In this document: positions 1 to 9,362 of the stretch, in pieces | Numbering within the stretch: position 1 is the stretch's first letter | Layout of the letters: every line of letters starts with the position of its first letter | Assembly (NCBI RefSeq): GCF_963931675.1 | Contig: NZ_OZ007039.1 | Coordinates: 2,951,806 to 3,015,805 of the forward strand | DNA: 64,000 nucleotides | Reading direction: 5' to 3' | DNA from: an uncultured Alistipes sp. | GTDB taxonomy: Bacteria; Bacteroidota; Bacteroidia; Bacteroidales; Rikenellaceae | Program-made: the position numbers and the translations under genes | The notes under the pieces: generated by a model | The model's input: the letters and a program-made list of their open reading frames with translations, nothing else | Told to the model about the DNA's origin: nothing | Databases searched by the model: none

Positions 1-124
1 GGGAGCTCTCGTTGTTCAGGTCCACAAGCATCAGCAGCACGTAGGAGAAGTTCACCACCAGGCTGATTGCCACGGCAACCAGCAGGTTCAGCACCACATC
101 GGCGTATTTCGATTGCAGTTTCAT
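1..124 (-). CDS. Membrane protein, N-terminal fragment
   Basis: Only the first 41 codons are inside the window; the gene runs off the left edge. The start ATG is the complement of 122-124. The visible part begins MKLQSKYADVV and then has a strongly hydrophobic stretch (about residues 10-33), so the product probably starts with a transmembrane helix. There is not enough sequence to name a family. It is read in the same direction as the carbonic anhydrase-like gene upstream of it, separated by a 208 bp gap that holds a tandem repeat. Confidence 0.5.
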   Translation of the reverse strand, partial: MKLQSKYADVVLNLLVAVAISLVVNFSYVLLMLVDLNNESS

Positions 125-170
125 GGTCGTTTTTTTCGGTATTTCGGTCCGGCGCCGTCCGCGCGTTTTG

Positions 171-322
171 CCGGAGAGCGGAGCAGCCACGGGTATCTTC
201 GGATTCCGTCGGAGAACGGGGTTATCACGGGCTCCTGCCGGCTTTGCCGGAGAGCGGGTGGTCACAGACTCCCACGGACCTCGTCCGAGAGCGGGGCAGC
301 CGGGTGTCGGCACCCCGGAGCG
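171..322. repeat. Four imperfect 38 bp tandem repeats
   Basis: Units begin at 171, 209, 247 and 285, an exact 38 bp period, each opening with a variant of CCGGAGAGCGG. Units share about the first 12 bases best and drift afterwards. The array fills most of the gap between the carbonic anhydrase-like gene and the next gene on the minus strand. No open reading frame across it looks like a protein. Confidence 0.6.
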
Positions 323-332
323 GAGACGGCAA

Positions 333-866
333 TTACGCGTCCTCCCCGTACCACGAGGCGTAGAGCATGTAGTCGTGGGCCGTGCGGCGGACAATTTCGT
401 CGCGCTGCTCGGGGGTGATCTCCTTGACCTTGCGGGCCGGGACCCCGGCGTAGACCGAATTGGGTTCCAGCTGCGCGTTCGACAACACCAGCGCATTGGC
501 CGCGATGATGCACCCCGAGGGGACATGGGCGTTGTCGAGCACCGTGGCACCCATGCCGATCAGACAGTTGTCCTCGATCACGGCGCCATGGATCGTGGCG
601 TTGTGGCCCACCGAGACGTCGTTTCCGATGATCGTCTGCGAGGGGTGTTTCGCCTTGTCGTAGATGGTGTGCAGGACGGCCCCGTCCTGAATGTTCGTGC
701 GGTCGCCGATGACGATCCGGTTCACGTCGCCGCGCAGCACGGCGTTGTACCAGATCGAGCAGTCGCGGCCGATGGTCACGTCGCCCAGAATGACGGCCGT
801 TTCGGCCAGGAAGGTGTTTTCGCCGATCACGGGTTCGTGACCGCGGACTTTACGGATCAATGCCAT
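333..866 (-). CDS. Gamma carbonic anhydrase family protein
   Basis: A 177-residue left-handed beta-helix protein of the YrdA/PaaY group. Hexapeptide repeats run through residues about 10-140 (GDVTIG, VLRGDV, IGDRTNIQDGAVLH, VGHNATIHG). Conserved metal ligands are visible as His in AVLH and in VGHNATIHG. Family members form trimers, and some bind zinc and hydrate CO2; activity here is not certain. I chose the ATG at 866 because the protein then begins MALIRKVRG like its relatives; a longer frame upstream adds 38 Arg/Lys-rich residues that look like non-coding sequence. Confidence 0.85.
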   Translation of the reverse strand: MALIRKVRGHEPVIGENTFLAETAVILGDVTIGRDCSIWYNAVLRGDVNRIVIGDRTNIQDGAVLHTIYDKAKHPSQTIIGNDVSVGHNATIHGAVIEDNCLIGMGATVLDNAHVPSGCIIAANALVLSNAQLEPNSVYAGVPARKVKEITPEQRDEIVRRTAHDYMLYASWYGEDA

Positions 867-1011
867 ATTTTTCGAGATTTTTCGGAATTCTTTGAGCGTT
901 TTCGAGCGTTTTCGGGATTCTGGGAGAAACGCTGTTGGACGTTTTTGGGGACGTTCCAAGCGGCCGGGACCCGGATGCAAACGGATCGGGCTGCTCCGAG
1001 CGCCGTGCGGA

Positions 1012-1788
1012 TCACTCCTTCACCTTGGCCTGTTGCCAGAGCTCCTCCATTTCGTCGAGCGTCAGATCGTGAAGCACATGCCCCTGAGCCGCAGCCTGTT
1101 CCTCCATGTAATTGAAGCGTTGCAGGAACTTGTTGTTCGTGCGGGCCAGGGCCGATTCGGGGTCCACGCCGTAGAGCCGCGCCGCATTGATCAGCGCAAA
1201 GAACAGATCGCCGAATTCGGCTTCGAGATCGGTCTTGCGGCCCGATTTCATCTCGGCTTCGACCTCGCCCAGCTCCTCCTTGACCTTCGCCCAGACATCC
1301 TCCTTCCGCTTCCAGTCGAAACCCGTTCCGGCGGCCTTTTCGCCCATGCGGTAGGCCTTGACCATCGCCGGCAGCGACCGCGGAACCCCGCCCAGCGTAC
1401 CGCTCTTGCGGTTCTTCTTACGCAGCTTCAGCGCCTCCCAGTTCTCCTTCACCTCCGAGGGCGTATTGGCATGGATGTCGCCGTAGACGTGCGGATGGCG
1501 GTAGATCAGTTTGTCGCACAGGGCGTTGGCCACATCGCCGAAGTCGAAGGCTCCCTCCTCTTCGCCCAGTTTCGAATAGAATACCACGTGCAGGAGCAGG
1601 TCGCCCAACTCCTCCTTGATACCCTCTAAATTATGGTCGGTGATGGCATCGGCCAGTTCGTAGGTCTCCTCGATGGTGTTGCTGCGGAGCGACTCGAAGG
1701 TCTGCTCCCGGTCCCACGGGCACTCGCGCCGCAGGGTGTTCATCACCTCCAGCAGCCGGGCCGTAGCTTCCAGACGTTTGTCTTCCAT
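1012..1788 (-). CDS. mazG: Nucleoside triphosphate pyrophosphohydrolase MazG
   Basis: A 258-residue protein that hydrolyses nucleoside triphosphates to monophosphates and pyrophosphate, a house-cleaning role in the cytoplasm. The first MazG domain has the metal-binding helices (EETYELADAI, then EELGDLLLHVVFYSKL); a second, weaker MazG repeat follows (EELGEVEAEM, EFGDLFFALIN), as in full-length MazG of other bacteria. A possible minus-strand -7 element TACCTTTG lies at 1821-1814. The gene is divergent from the GH20 gene at 1876. Confidence 0.92.
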   Translation of the reverse strand: MEDKRLEATARLLEVMNTLRRECPWDREQTFESLRSNTIEETYELADAITDHNLEGIKEELGDLLLHVVFYSKLGEEEGAFDFGDVANALCDKLIYRHPHVYGDIHANTPSEVKENWEALKLRKKNRKSGTLGGVPRSLPAMVKAYRMGEKAAGTGFDWKRKEDVWAKVKEELGEVEAEMKSGRKTDLEAEFGDLFFALINAARLYGVDPESALARTNNKFLQRFNYMEEQAAAQGHVLHDLTLDEMEELWQQAKVKE

Positions 1789-1875
1789 ATCCTAAATCGT
1801 ATTTCCCGTTCCTGCAAAGGTAGTGTTTTCGGCGAAAAAATCGTAACTTTGTTTCCGACAAATTCGCTTCCCGAC

Positions 1876-4065
1876 ATGAAACAAGCGCTCACGACCCTTT
1901 GCCTTCTCCTCTGCGGAGGGCTCTCTCTGGCTTCGGCTCAGCCCGCCACCGGGCATCGCACGCCCCGCCCGGGACACTTCGCATTCGGACCCGGCACGAC
2001 CGTCGCCGCCGATGCGGCGTTGCAGCCGCTGGCCCGTTACCTGGCCGAATACCTCGGCTGCGAGGTCCGCAACGACCGCACCGGCAACGGCGCCGTGGTG
2101 CTGACGCTCGACACCCCGGCCGGGGATGAAAACGGAGAGGCTTACCGCCTGGAAATCACGACGGAACATATCCGTATCGGAGGTGGCACTTACGGTGGGG
2201 TGTTCAACGGTGTCCAGGCGCTGCTGCGGCTTCTGCCGTCCGACGTCTACGCCCGGCAGGGGTTGGCTTCGGGAACCGAAGTGGCCTGCGCCGAGATCGA
2301 AGATGCACCGCGCTTCGCCTATCGGGGCATGATGCTCGACGTGGCGAGAACCTGGATCGGCCCATCGGAAGTAAAACGTTATATAGACCTGCTGGCATAT
2401 CACAATATCAACAAGTTGCATCTGCACCTGTCGGACGACGAGGGGTGGCGGATCGAGATCCGTTCGCACCCCGAACTGGCCGAGGTGGGCGGATTCCGCG
2501 GCGGCGATTCGCCCGTGAGGGCCGTATACGGCAAGTGGTCGGAGAAGTACGGCGGTTACTTCACGCAGGAGGAGATGCGCGAGCTGATCCGTTACGCCGC
2601 CGTGCGCAACATCGAGATCATCCCCGAAATCGACCTCCCGGGCCACAGCCGCAACATCGCTTCGGTCCATCCCGAAATCCGCTGCAACTACCCGCCCGAC
2701 ACCCTCTCGACCAACGGCTACGACTACCGCTCGGCGTGGTGCGTGGCCCGCGAGGAGAACTACCGGCTGCTGGAGGATATTTTGGGGGAGATTTGTGAAC
2801 TCTTCCCCTCGGAGTACATCCATGTGGGCGGCGACGAGGTCGACATGTCGCAGTGGAAACGCTGCCCGGACTGTCAGGCCCTGATGTGGCAGCGCGGCAT
2901 GACCGACCCCCACCAGTTGGAAGACCTCTTCATGGAGCGCATGGCCGCCATCCTCGCCCGTCACGGAAAGCGCCCTGCCGTCTGGAACGAGGCCATACGC
3001 ACGGGCCAGTTCACCCGCGAGAGCCGCGTCCACGGCTGGGAGAGCGTCAAGGCCTGCCTCGATGCCACGTCCAAGGGCTACCGCACCGTCGTCATGCCCG
3101 GCGAATACTTCTATTTCGACATGCGCCAGACACCCCGCGAGGAGGGGCACGACTGGGCCGCCATCTTCGATGCCCGCAAGGTCTACGGCTTCGACCTCGC
3201 ACGCGCCGGTTTCTCCGCCGCACAGATGCGTTTCGTGGAGGGGCTGCAGGCCACGTTCTTCAGCGAGGCCTACGTTTCGCATGAACCAGAAAAGCCCGAC
3301 TACCTCGACTACATGACCTTCCCGCGCATCTGCGCCCTGGCACGCATCGCCTGGAGCGGCAACGACGAAGGGTGGGATGCCTACTACCGGGAGTTGAAGG
3401 AGGAGCATTACCCGCGGATGGTCGCCATGGGCATTCATTTCCGGCTCTTCCCGCCGAAGGTCGCCTACGCGGCTCCGAAGGCGGCGGGCGGAAGCGGCCT
3501 GTTCACCGTTACGGCCGACGATGGAGCCGAGATCTTCTACCTCGTGGACGGCTCCGACACCGAGCACCGTTACACGGCTCCCGTCCGGACCGACAAACCC
3601 TGGACCTACCGGTTCTACACCCGTTATGGCACGGCCCGGAGCCCCTATGTGGCGGATGATTCGCGTTGGCGGACGATCCGCCCGGCGGTGGTGATCGAGA
3701 CCTCGATGGGCGAGAGCGCACAGTTCCCCTGCACCAATGCCGCCGCCTACCGCGGATTGTCGCGCACCCGGCGCGCCTGCCGCCAGCAGGACTGGATCCT
3801 CTACACGTTCGAACAGCCCGTGGTCTGCCGCGAAATGTTCCTCCAGACCGGAAACCGGCAGCTGCCCAAGACCATCATCACGACCGGCTATGCCGAAGTC
3901 TCCTACGACGGCGAGCAGTTCGAGCGTGTGGCTGATTTGGAAAAGGGGAGTGCGACGCTCCGTCCCGACCGTCCCGTGAAGGCCGTGCGGATCGTCTCGA
4001 CCTGCGACGACAACGGCACTCCCTACGTGACCATTCAGCCCCCGCAGGTGCTGCCGAGGTTATAA
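1876..4065 (+). CDS. Beta-N-acetylhexosaminidase, GH20
   Basis: A 729-residue exported enzyme that removes terminal beta-linked GlcNAc or GalNAc from glycans. A signal peptide (MKQALTTLCLLLCGGLSLASAQ) sets the start at 1876. A GH20 N-terminal domain lies at about residues 25-140, followed by the catalytic barrel with HLHLSDDEGWRIE, IPEIDLPGHSRN and HVGGDEVDMSQW, where the D-E pair is the substrate-assisted catalytic pair. The last 150 residues form a beta-rich C-terminal part typical of large bacteroidete hexosaminidases. A possible promoter element TAACTTTG is at 1844-1851. It is not closely related to the GH20 gene in the island. Confidence 0.92.
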   Translation: MKQALTTLCLLLCGGLSLASAQPATGHRTPRPGHFAFGPGTTVAADAALQPLARYLAEYLGCEVRNDRTGNGAVVLTLDTPAGDENGEAYRLEITTEHIRIGGGTYGGVFNGVQALLRLLPSDVYARQGLASGTEVACAEIEDAPRFAYRGMMLDVARTWIGPSEVKRYIDLLAYHNINKLHLHLSDDEGWRIEIRSHPELAEVGGFRGGDSPVRAVYGKWSEKYGGYFTQEEMRELIRYAAVRNIEIIPEIDLPGHSRNIASVHPEIRCNYPPDTLSTNGYDYRSAWCVAREENYRLLEDILGEICELFPSEYIHVGGDEVDMSQWKRCPDCQALMWQRGMTDPHQLEDLFMERMAAILARHGKRPAVWNEAIRTGQFTRESRVHGWESVKACLDATSKGYRTVVMPGEYFYFDMRQTPREEGHDWAAIFDARKVYGFDLARAGFSAAQMRFVEGLQATFFSEAYVSHEPEKPDYLDYMTFPRICALARIAWSGNDEGWDAYYRELKEEHYPRMVAMGIHFRLFPPKVAYAAPKAAGGSGLFTVTADDGAEIFYLVDGSDTEHRYTAPVRTDKPWTYRFYTRYGTARSPYVADDSRWRTIRPAVVIETSMGESAQFPCTNAAAYRGLSRTRRACRQQDWILYTFEQPVVCREMFLQTGNRQLPKTIITTGYAEVSYDGEQFERVADLEKGSATLRPDRPVKAVRIVSTCDDNGTPYVTIQPPQVLPRL

Positions 4066-4129
4066 GCGGCAGGAGCGGCGGACAAACAGGGCAGAACAGG
4101 CTGAACCTTCTGCGGAGCTGTCGGCAGCG

Positions 4130-5185
4130 TCAGAAGTCGAAGCGCAGCTGGATGCAATCGTTGCAGGCTTCGGGCGTATTGCCCACCGTGAGGCCGATCA
4201 GCCGCACCTTGCGCCCGTGGAGGTTCACCCCGGCAAGCAGCTCCTCCGAGATGCGCGACAGCTGCTCATCGCTCTCGATGGCCCCAAGCAGCGTCTTCGA
4301 GCGCGTGATCTGCCGGAAATTGTCGTATTTGAGTTTCAGAACCACCGTCTTGCCGCGGAATTCGTGGCGCTGGATCCGTGCCCAGACCTCTTCGCGCACG
4401 CCGTCCAGCTCCTGCTGCAAGCGGACCCGGTCGTCCAGGTCCTCCGCGAAGGTCGTCTCGGCGCCCAGCGATTTCCGGACCCGGTTCGGCGTCACGGCCC
4501 GTTCGTCGATCCCCCGCGCATAACCGTAGTAGGCGTGGCCCGCCTTCCCGAACTGGTGCACAAGCGCCGACTCCTCCCATTGCCGCAGGTCCGCACCCGT
4601 GCGGATTCCCAGGCGGTGCATCCGCTCGGCCGTCACCGCTCCGATGCCGAAGAAGCGTTCGACGGGAAGCGCCGCCACAAAGGCTTCGATCTCGTCGGGG
4701 GCGATCGTGAACAGCCCGTCGGGTTTGCGGTAGTCCGAAGCGATCTTCGCCAGCATCTTGTTCACCGAGACCCCTGCCGAAGCCGTCAGGTGCGTTTCGG
4801 CGAGGATCCGCGCTTTGATCTCCCGCGCCACGAGCGTCGCGGACCGGACATGGCTCACATCCAGGAAGGCTTCGTCCAGCGACAGGGGTTCGACCAGCTC
4901 GGTATATTCGTGGAAAATCGCACGGATCTGCTGCGAGACCGCCTTGTAGACCTCGAAGCGCGCCGGAACGAAGATCAGATCGGGGCACAGACGCCGGGCC
5001 AGGGTCGAGGAGAGCGCCGAATGCACGCCGTAGGGGCGTGCCTCGTAGCTTGCCGTGGAGACCACGCCCCGGGGCCCGTCGTGCCCCACGGCAATCGGAC
5101 GTCCCCGCAGGGCCGGGTTGTCGCGCTGCTCCACCGCGGCGAAAAAGGCATCCATGTCGATATGTATGATCTTGCGCGGCGGCAT
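4130..5185 (-). CDS. dinB: DNA polymerase IV (Y family)
   Basis: A 351-residue translesion polymerase. Palm motifs are intact: HIDMDAFFAAVEQRDNP near the N terminus and SLDEAFLDVS at about 100, supplying the catalytic acidic residues. A helix-hairpin-helix segment (FFGIGAVTAERMHRLG) follows, then the little-finger domain (SLGAETTFAEDL). The start MPPRKIIHIDMDAFF at 5185 matches the family; the same frame is open far upstream but that part reads as non-coding. Transcribed in the same direction as the DUF4186 and nitroreductase genes. Confidence 0.95.
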   Translation of the reverse strand: MPPRKIIHIDMDAFFAAVEQRDNPALRGRPIAVGHDGPRGVVSTASYEARPYGVHSALSSTLARRLCPDLIFVPARFEVYKAVSQQIRAIFHEYTELVEPLSLDEAFLDVSHVRSATLVAREIKARILAETHLTASAGVSVNKMLAKIASDYRKPDGLFTIAPDEIEAFVAALPVERFFGIGAVTAERMHRLGIRTGADLRQWEESALVHQFGKAGHAYYGYARGIDERAVTPNRVRKSLGAETTFAEDLDDRVRLQQELDGVREEVWARIQRHEFRGKTVVLKLKYDNFRQITRSKTLLGAIESDEQLSRISEELLAGVNLHGRKVRLIGLTVGNTPEACNDCIQLRFDF

Positions 5186-5313
5186 CGTGCGCAGGTGGGA
5201 TAAAAATTCGGTCGGAAGGTTCGGAGCGGTGTGTATTCGTATTCCGGGAGATGCCGGAGCACTCCCGGAGAGTGGCAGGGTGCAGAGGCGGGCGGAGTGA
5301 ATTTCCGCCACAA

Positions 5314-5844
5314 CTATCGGGCCATCTGGCGTTCGATCCACGCCATCAGGACGTCGACGACATACGCCTCCTCCTCCGCTGTCAGGGGGCGCCCCGCCGG
5401 AATACCGTGCCACTTGCCCAGGCAGCCCCGGCAGCAGCACCCCGTGGCGTGCTGCGCCACGAAGACCGGATGGCCCCGCATCGGGGTCTGGCGTCCGTCG
5501 TTCAGCGGAAAGGCCGCGGCCAGGCGCGTATGCACGAAATCCGCAGCATGGCGCCGGATCGTCGCAAGGCCCTTCTCCGTCACATACGCCCGCTCCGCCC
5601 TCCGCAGCCGGAAGCGGCTCCGGAACTCCGAACGGGCAAGTCGCGCAAACAACGCATCCAGATCCCCAGCCGCCGGGGCGGCAGCCGGAGTTCCGGTCTG
5701 CTGCGAGGCGGAGGCGACGCCCTCCGCCTTCGAAGCAGACTCCGGAGCGTGAAAACGCTCCGGAGCCGCTTCCGTCGGGAAGAGTTCGGGGTCCGGCGAA
5801 GGGCCCGGCCGTTTCGGTCGGGTATGTCGCCTCGAAGCGGGCAT
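5314..5844 (-). CDS. DUF4186 domain protein
   Basis: A 176-residue protein of unknown function. The first 60 residues are low-complexity (Pro/Ala/Ser-rich); the rest is a clear DUF4186 domain: LFARLARSEFRSRFRL, HAADFVHTRL, QTPMRGHPVFVAQHATGCCCRGCLGKWHG. The conserved CCCRGC and the His residues could bind a metal; that is inference. Its start codon overlaps the stop codon of the nitroreductase gene upstream, so the two are probably co-transcribed. Confidence 0.8.
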   Translation of the reverse strand: MPASRRHTRPKRPGPSPDPELFPTEAAPERFHAPESASKAEGVASASQQTGTPAAAPAAGDLDALFARLARSEFRSRFRLRRAERAYVTEKGLATIRRHAADFVHTRLAAAFPLNDGRQTPMRGHPVFVAQHATGCCCRGCLGKWHGIPAGRPLTAEEEAYVVDVLMAWIERQMAR

Positions 5845-6482
5845 TACTCGACGAAGCGGACCTTCGATTCGTCACGCGGCTTGGCATCCGGAGCCTCGTC
5901 CGGATAGCCCACACCGATGGCGTAAAGCAGTTTGTAGCCCTCGGAGAGTCCCAACTTTTCGAGATAGGGCGCCGCTTCGGCCGCATCCGTCATGAAGCGC
6001 GTCGGGCCGCCCAGGCAGCAGGTCCCCAGTCCCAGCGACTGCGCCGCCAGAACCATGTTTTCACCCAGCAGTCCACAATCCAGCTGTCCGCTGCCGTCCG
6101 AAGGTGACGCGATGAAGATCACCGCCGGGGCGTTGCGGAACATGTTTTTGAAATTCGGGTCTTCGGCGGCCTTTGGATTGGCCTTCGTGTAGAGCGCCGT
6201 CAAGCCGTCGATGTAGGCCGCGTCGTCCACTACGCGCACCTCCCACGGCTGCTTGTTCATACCGCTCGGGGCATTGATGCCGCACTTCACGATCAGTTCG
6301 AGTTTTTCGCGTTCGACGGGTTGTGCCGTGTACTTGCGGATGCTCCGCCGCGCCAGGATCGTCTCAATCACGGCATTCTCCGCGGTCGGCGTCGTCTCCG
6401 TTGTCCGCGAACCGCCCTGCGGGGCACAACCGCTCAAGGTCAGCAGCCCGGCGCATAACCAGGTCAGATTTCGTGTTTTCAT
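5844..6482 (-). CDS. Nitroreductase family lipoprotein
   Basis: A 212-residue FMN-dependent NAD(P)H oxidoreductase fold. Family motifs: IETILARRSIRKYTAQPVE at the start of the domain (Arg/Ser contacts to FMN), CGINAPSGMNKQPWEVRVV, and LGLGTCCLGG near the end. Unusually, the N terminus is a lipoprotein signal (LCAGLLTLSGC), so the enzyme is predicted to be exported and lipid-anchored rather than cytoplasmic. Its substrate cannot be told from sequence. Read together with the downstream DUF4186 gene. Confidence 0.88.
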   Translation of the reverse strand: MKTRNLTWLCAGLLTLSGCAPQGGSRTTETTPTAENAVIETILARRSIRKYTAQPVEREKLELIVKCGINAPSGMNKQPWEVRVVDDAAYIDGLTALYTKANPKAAEDPNFKNMFRNAPAVIFIASPSDGSGQLDCGLLGENMVLAAQSLGLGTCCLGGPTRFMTDAAEAAPYLEKLGLSEGYKLLYAIGVGYPDEAPDAKPRDESKVRFVE

Positions 6483-6565
6483 CGTTCTTTGCTATTTGGA
6501 TCGCATAAATTTACGCATAAAATATGGTTTATGCCGCCTGATCGTCCTGTTTTTTCGCACATCCG

Positions 6566-6595
6566 AACAAAAAAAGCCGCCCGCAAGCGGGCGAC
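6566..6595 (-). terminator. Terminator after pheT
   Basis: On the minus strand a GC-rich hairpin (CGCCCG paired with CGGGCG, arms at 6578-6583 and 6588-6593) is followed by a run of T (the A-run at about 6568-6575 on the plus strand). It lies just beyond the pheT stop codon at 6625, as expected for a factor-independent terminator. Confidence 0.7.
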
Positions 6596-6624
6596 CCTTC
6601 TTCGTATCGGCATATTCGGCCCCG

Positions 6625-9090
6625 TCAGGCACGGACCGTGGCGCCGCAGCGTTGCTCGAACTGCCGCGTGAGGTTCGACATCACCCGCTCGATGGTCTTG
6701 TCGTCGAGCGTGCGGCTCTTGTCCTCCAGCACGAAACTCAGGGCGTAGGACTTCTTCCCCTCGGGGAGCTTGTCGCCCTCGTAGACGTCGAACAGCGAAA
6801 CGCGCTTCAGGAGTTTCCGCTCCGCGGCAAAAGCCGCCTCACGCAACTGCGCAAAGGTCGTCTGCCGGTCCACCAGCAACGCCAGGTCGCGCTTGACCTC
6901 CGGGTATTTCGACAACTCCTCGGCCGTGATCTTCAGTTTCTTGGTCGATTTGCAGAGCGCCTCGAAGTTCATCTCCAGGTAGTAGACCTCCTGCTTGACA
7001 TCCGTGCGGCGGCGGATCTTCGGCGACACCGTGCCGATCTGCAGCAGCGGCTTGCCGTTCAGCTCCACCGAAAGCCCCTCACCGAACAGGTCGCTCTGCA
7101 GCGGCTCCGTCTTCAGTGCGTAGATGTCCAGCCCGAAGCGGCGCAGCAGCTTCTCGGCCACGGCCCGCAGCGTGAAGAACGAGGCCTTTTCGGGTTTCGT
7201 GTTCCACGACTGGGGTTCGGTCGTACCCGTCACGGCCATAGCCAGCCGGTACTCCTCGGAGTAGGCTGCCAGGTGGTTCTCATCCGTGCGTTTCGCGGCG
7301 TCGTAGAAGTAGCAGTTGCCGAATTCGTAGAGCATCAGGTCGCCGTTCTTGTGGTTGATGTTCAGCGCAACGGCCTCCATCATGTTGAACAGCAGCGTCT
7401 GGCGCAGGACATTCAGGTCGGCGCTCAGCGGGTTCAGGATCCGCACACAGCGATCTGCCGGGTACGCCGTCAGGTCATCGTAGTAGGAGGCTTTCGTCAG
7501 CGAATTGGACATGATCTCCGTAAAACCGTTGTCGGTCAGATAGTCGGCCGCCAGGTTCATCAGCTTCGCACGGTCCGGACGCGGCGCGTAGGAGAGCGTC
7601 GAGCGGACCCGTGCGGGAATCTCCACGTTGTTGTAGCCGTAGATGCGCAGGATCTCCTCCACCAGGTCGGCTTCACGCTGCACGTCCACGCGGTAGGGCG
7701 GTACGGCCACCGTCAGCACGTCGCCCTGCTCCGAGAGAACCTTCACCTCCAGGGCCGCGAGGATCGTGCGGATCGTCTCCTCGGGGATCTCCTTGCCGAT
7801 CAACATCCGGGCCCGCGAAATCGAAAAGTCGAAGACGAAATCCGAAGCCGGCTGCGGGCAGTTGTCCTGGAGGTCGCTCGAAATCGTACCCCCGGCCAGC
7901 TCCTTCATCAGCAGTGCGGCCCGTTTTGCGGCGTAGAGCTGCAGGTTCGGGTCCACGCCCCGCTCGAAGCGGAACGACGAGTCGGTGTTCAGTCCGAAAC
8001 GCTTGGCCGTCTTGCGCACCCAAACCGGGTTGAAGTAGGCGCTCTCGATGAAGACGTTGGTCGTCGTGTCGCTGATGCCCGAATCCAGGCCCCCGAAGAC
8101 GCCCGCCAGACACATCGGGCGTTCGGCCGAGCAGATCATCAGGTCACGGTCCGTCAGTTTGCGTTCCACGCCGTCCAGCGTCACGAACGGAGTGCCCTCG
8201 GCACAGGTCCGGACCACCACCTCGCGCCCCTCGATCTTGTCGGCATCGAAGGCGTGTAGCGGCTGGCCCAGTTCGAACAGCACGAAGTTCGTGATGTCCA
8301 CCAGGTTGTTTTTCGGGTTGATGCCCGCGGCGCGCAGGCAGTTCTGCATCCATTCGGGCGAAGGGCCGATCTTGCAGCCCGTGACCGTCACGCCCGTATA
8401 GCGGGGGCACGCCTCCGTATTCTCGACCCGGATCTTCACCTCCAGGTCGTGATTGTCCACGGCGAAGGCCGAAACGTCCGGCCACTGCACCTCGACAGCC
8501 TCGCCGCGGCTCCGCAGCCACGCCGCCAGGTCGCGCGCCACGCCGATATGCGAGGCGGCATCCACCCGGTTCGGGGTCAGGCCGATTTCGATCAGGTAGT
8601 CGTCCTCGATGTGCAGGTACTCCCTGGCGCTCATCCCCACGGGTGCATCCGCCGGAAGCTCCACGATGCCGTCGTGCGACGTCCCGATACCGAGCTCGTC
8701 CTCGGCACAGAGCATCCCCAGCGACTCCACACCGCGGATCTTCGAACGCTTGATCTTGAACTCCTCGTCGCCGCCGTTGGGGTAGAGCACCGCACCCACC
8801 GTGGCGCACAGCACCTTCAGTCCGGCCCGGCAGTTCGGGGCTCCGCAGACGATCCCGAGCGGTTCGCCCGCTCCGACATCCACCTTCGTGACGTGCAGGT
8901 GGTCCGAATCCGGATGGTCCTCACACGTCAGCACCTCGCCGACCACGACCCCCGCAAGGCCGCCCTTCACCGTTTCGATCTTCTCGAAACCCTCGACCTC
9001 CAGGCCGATGTCCGTAAGCACCTCGGCAATCTTCTCGGCCGAAAGGTCCGTCGCCAGGTAGCGTTTGAGCCAGTTGTAGGAAATATTCAT
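6625..9090 (-). CDS. pheT: Phenylalanine--tRNA ligase beta subunit
   Basis: An 821-residue subunit of the alpha2-beta2 enzyme that charges tRNA-Phe; length is normal for the family. Domains in order: N-terminal YLATDLSAEKIAEVLTDIGLEVEGFE, the tRNA-binding EMAP-like domain at about 40-150 (DHPDSDHLHVTKVDVG), B3/B4 editing domain at about 200-390 (HAFDADKI), B5 domain (RVDVQREADLVEEILRIYGY), the inactive synthetase core, and the C-terminal anticodon-binding FDX-ACB domain (YPEVKRDLALLVD). The alpha subunit pheS is not in the window. A minus-strand TATTTTTG at 9130-9123 may be its -7 element. Confidence 0.97.
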   Translation of the reverse strand: MNISYNWLKRYLATDLSAEKIAEVLTDIGLEVEGFEKIETVKGGLAGVVVGEVLTCEDHPDSDHLHVTKVDVGAGEPLGIVCGAPNCRAGLKVLCATVGAVLYPNGGDEEFKIKRSKIRGVESLGMLCAEDELGIGTSHDGIVELPADAPVGMSAREYLHIEDDYLIEIGLTPNRVDAASHIGVARDLAAWLRSRGEAVEVQWPDVSAFAVDNHDLEVKIRVENTEACPRYTGVTVTGCKIGPSPEWMQNCLRAAGINPKNNLVDITNFVLFELGQPLHAFDADKIEGREVVVRTCAEGTPFVTLDGVERKLTDRDLMICSAERPMCLAGVFGGLDSGISDTTTNVFIESAYFNPVWVRKTAKRFGLNTDSSFRFERGVDPNLQLYAAKRAALLMKELAGGTISSDLQDNCPQPASDFVFDFSISRARMLIGKEIPEETIRTILAALEVKVLSEQGDVLTVAVPPYRVDVQREADLVEEILRIYGYNNVEIPARVRSTLSYAPRPDRAKLMNLAADYLTDNGFTEIMSNSLTKASYYDDLTAYPADRCVRILNPLSADLNVLRQTLLFNMMEAVALNINHKNGDLMLYEFGNCYFYDAAKRTDENHLAAYSEEYRLAMAVTGTTEPQSWNTKPEKASFFTLRAVAEKLLRRFGLDIYALKTEPLQSDLFGEGLSVELNGKPLLQIGTVSPKIRRRTDVKQEVYYLEMNFEALCKSTKKLKITAEELSKYPEVKRDLALLVDRQTTFAQLREAAFAAERKLLKRVSLFDVYEGDKLPEGKKSYALSFVLEDKSRTLDDKTIERVMSNLTRQFEQRCGATVRA

Positions 9091-9222
9091 ATCGTCGAAT
9101 TTTGATTTTGCAGATTATCACGCAAAAATAGTAATTTTTCCCGAAACTGCACCCGTTTTGCGGCGCGATTTCATCCCCGGATTTTCCTTTATATTTAGGT
9201 ATCGAAAATAATTCGTAAAAAA

Positions 9223-9254
9223 TTTGCTTTTCACGATTCCGCGTTTTATATTTG
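9223..9254 (+). promoter_or_regulatory. Promoter of the trp leader
   Basis: A match to the Bacteroidetes sigma factor consensus: TTTG at 9223-9226, 20 bp, then TATATTTG at 9247-9254. Transcription would begin around 9260, a few bases before the leader peptide ATG at 9273. Confidence 0.75.
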
Positions 9255-9272
9255 CAGAAACCGAACCGAGAA

Positions 9273-9362
9273 ATGGTACGCAATTTCAACATACAGAACT
9301 GGTGGTGGTGGCACTCCTCGACGCTCGTGAACAATGAGTGCGCCCCGTCGCATGTATGGTGA
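9273..9362 (+). CDS. Trp-rich leader peptide (attenuator)
   Basis: A 29-residue open frame that begins MVRNFNIQN, then has four Trp codons in a row (9300-9311), one His, and ends with a fifth Trp directly before a TGA stop at 9360-9362. It lies between a good promoter and a strong terminator, upstream of a tryptophan synthase beta gene. This is the structure of a ribosome-sensing trp leader: scarcity of charged tRNA-Trp would stall the ribosome at the Trp run. The peptide itself probably has no other role. Confidence 0.88.
   Translation: MVRNFNIQNWWWWHSSTLVNNECAPSHVW

Noticed and set aside
6253..8259. A 668-codon plus-strand frame across pheT
   Set aside because: Antisense to pheT, rich in Arg/Leu/Gln repeats, no recognisable motif.
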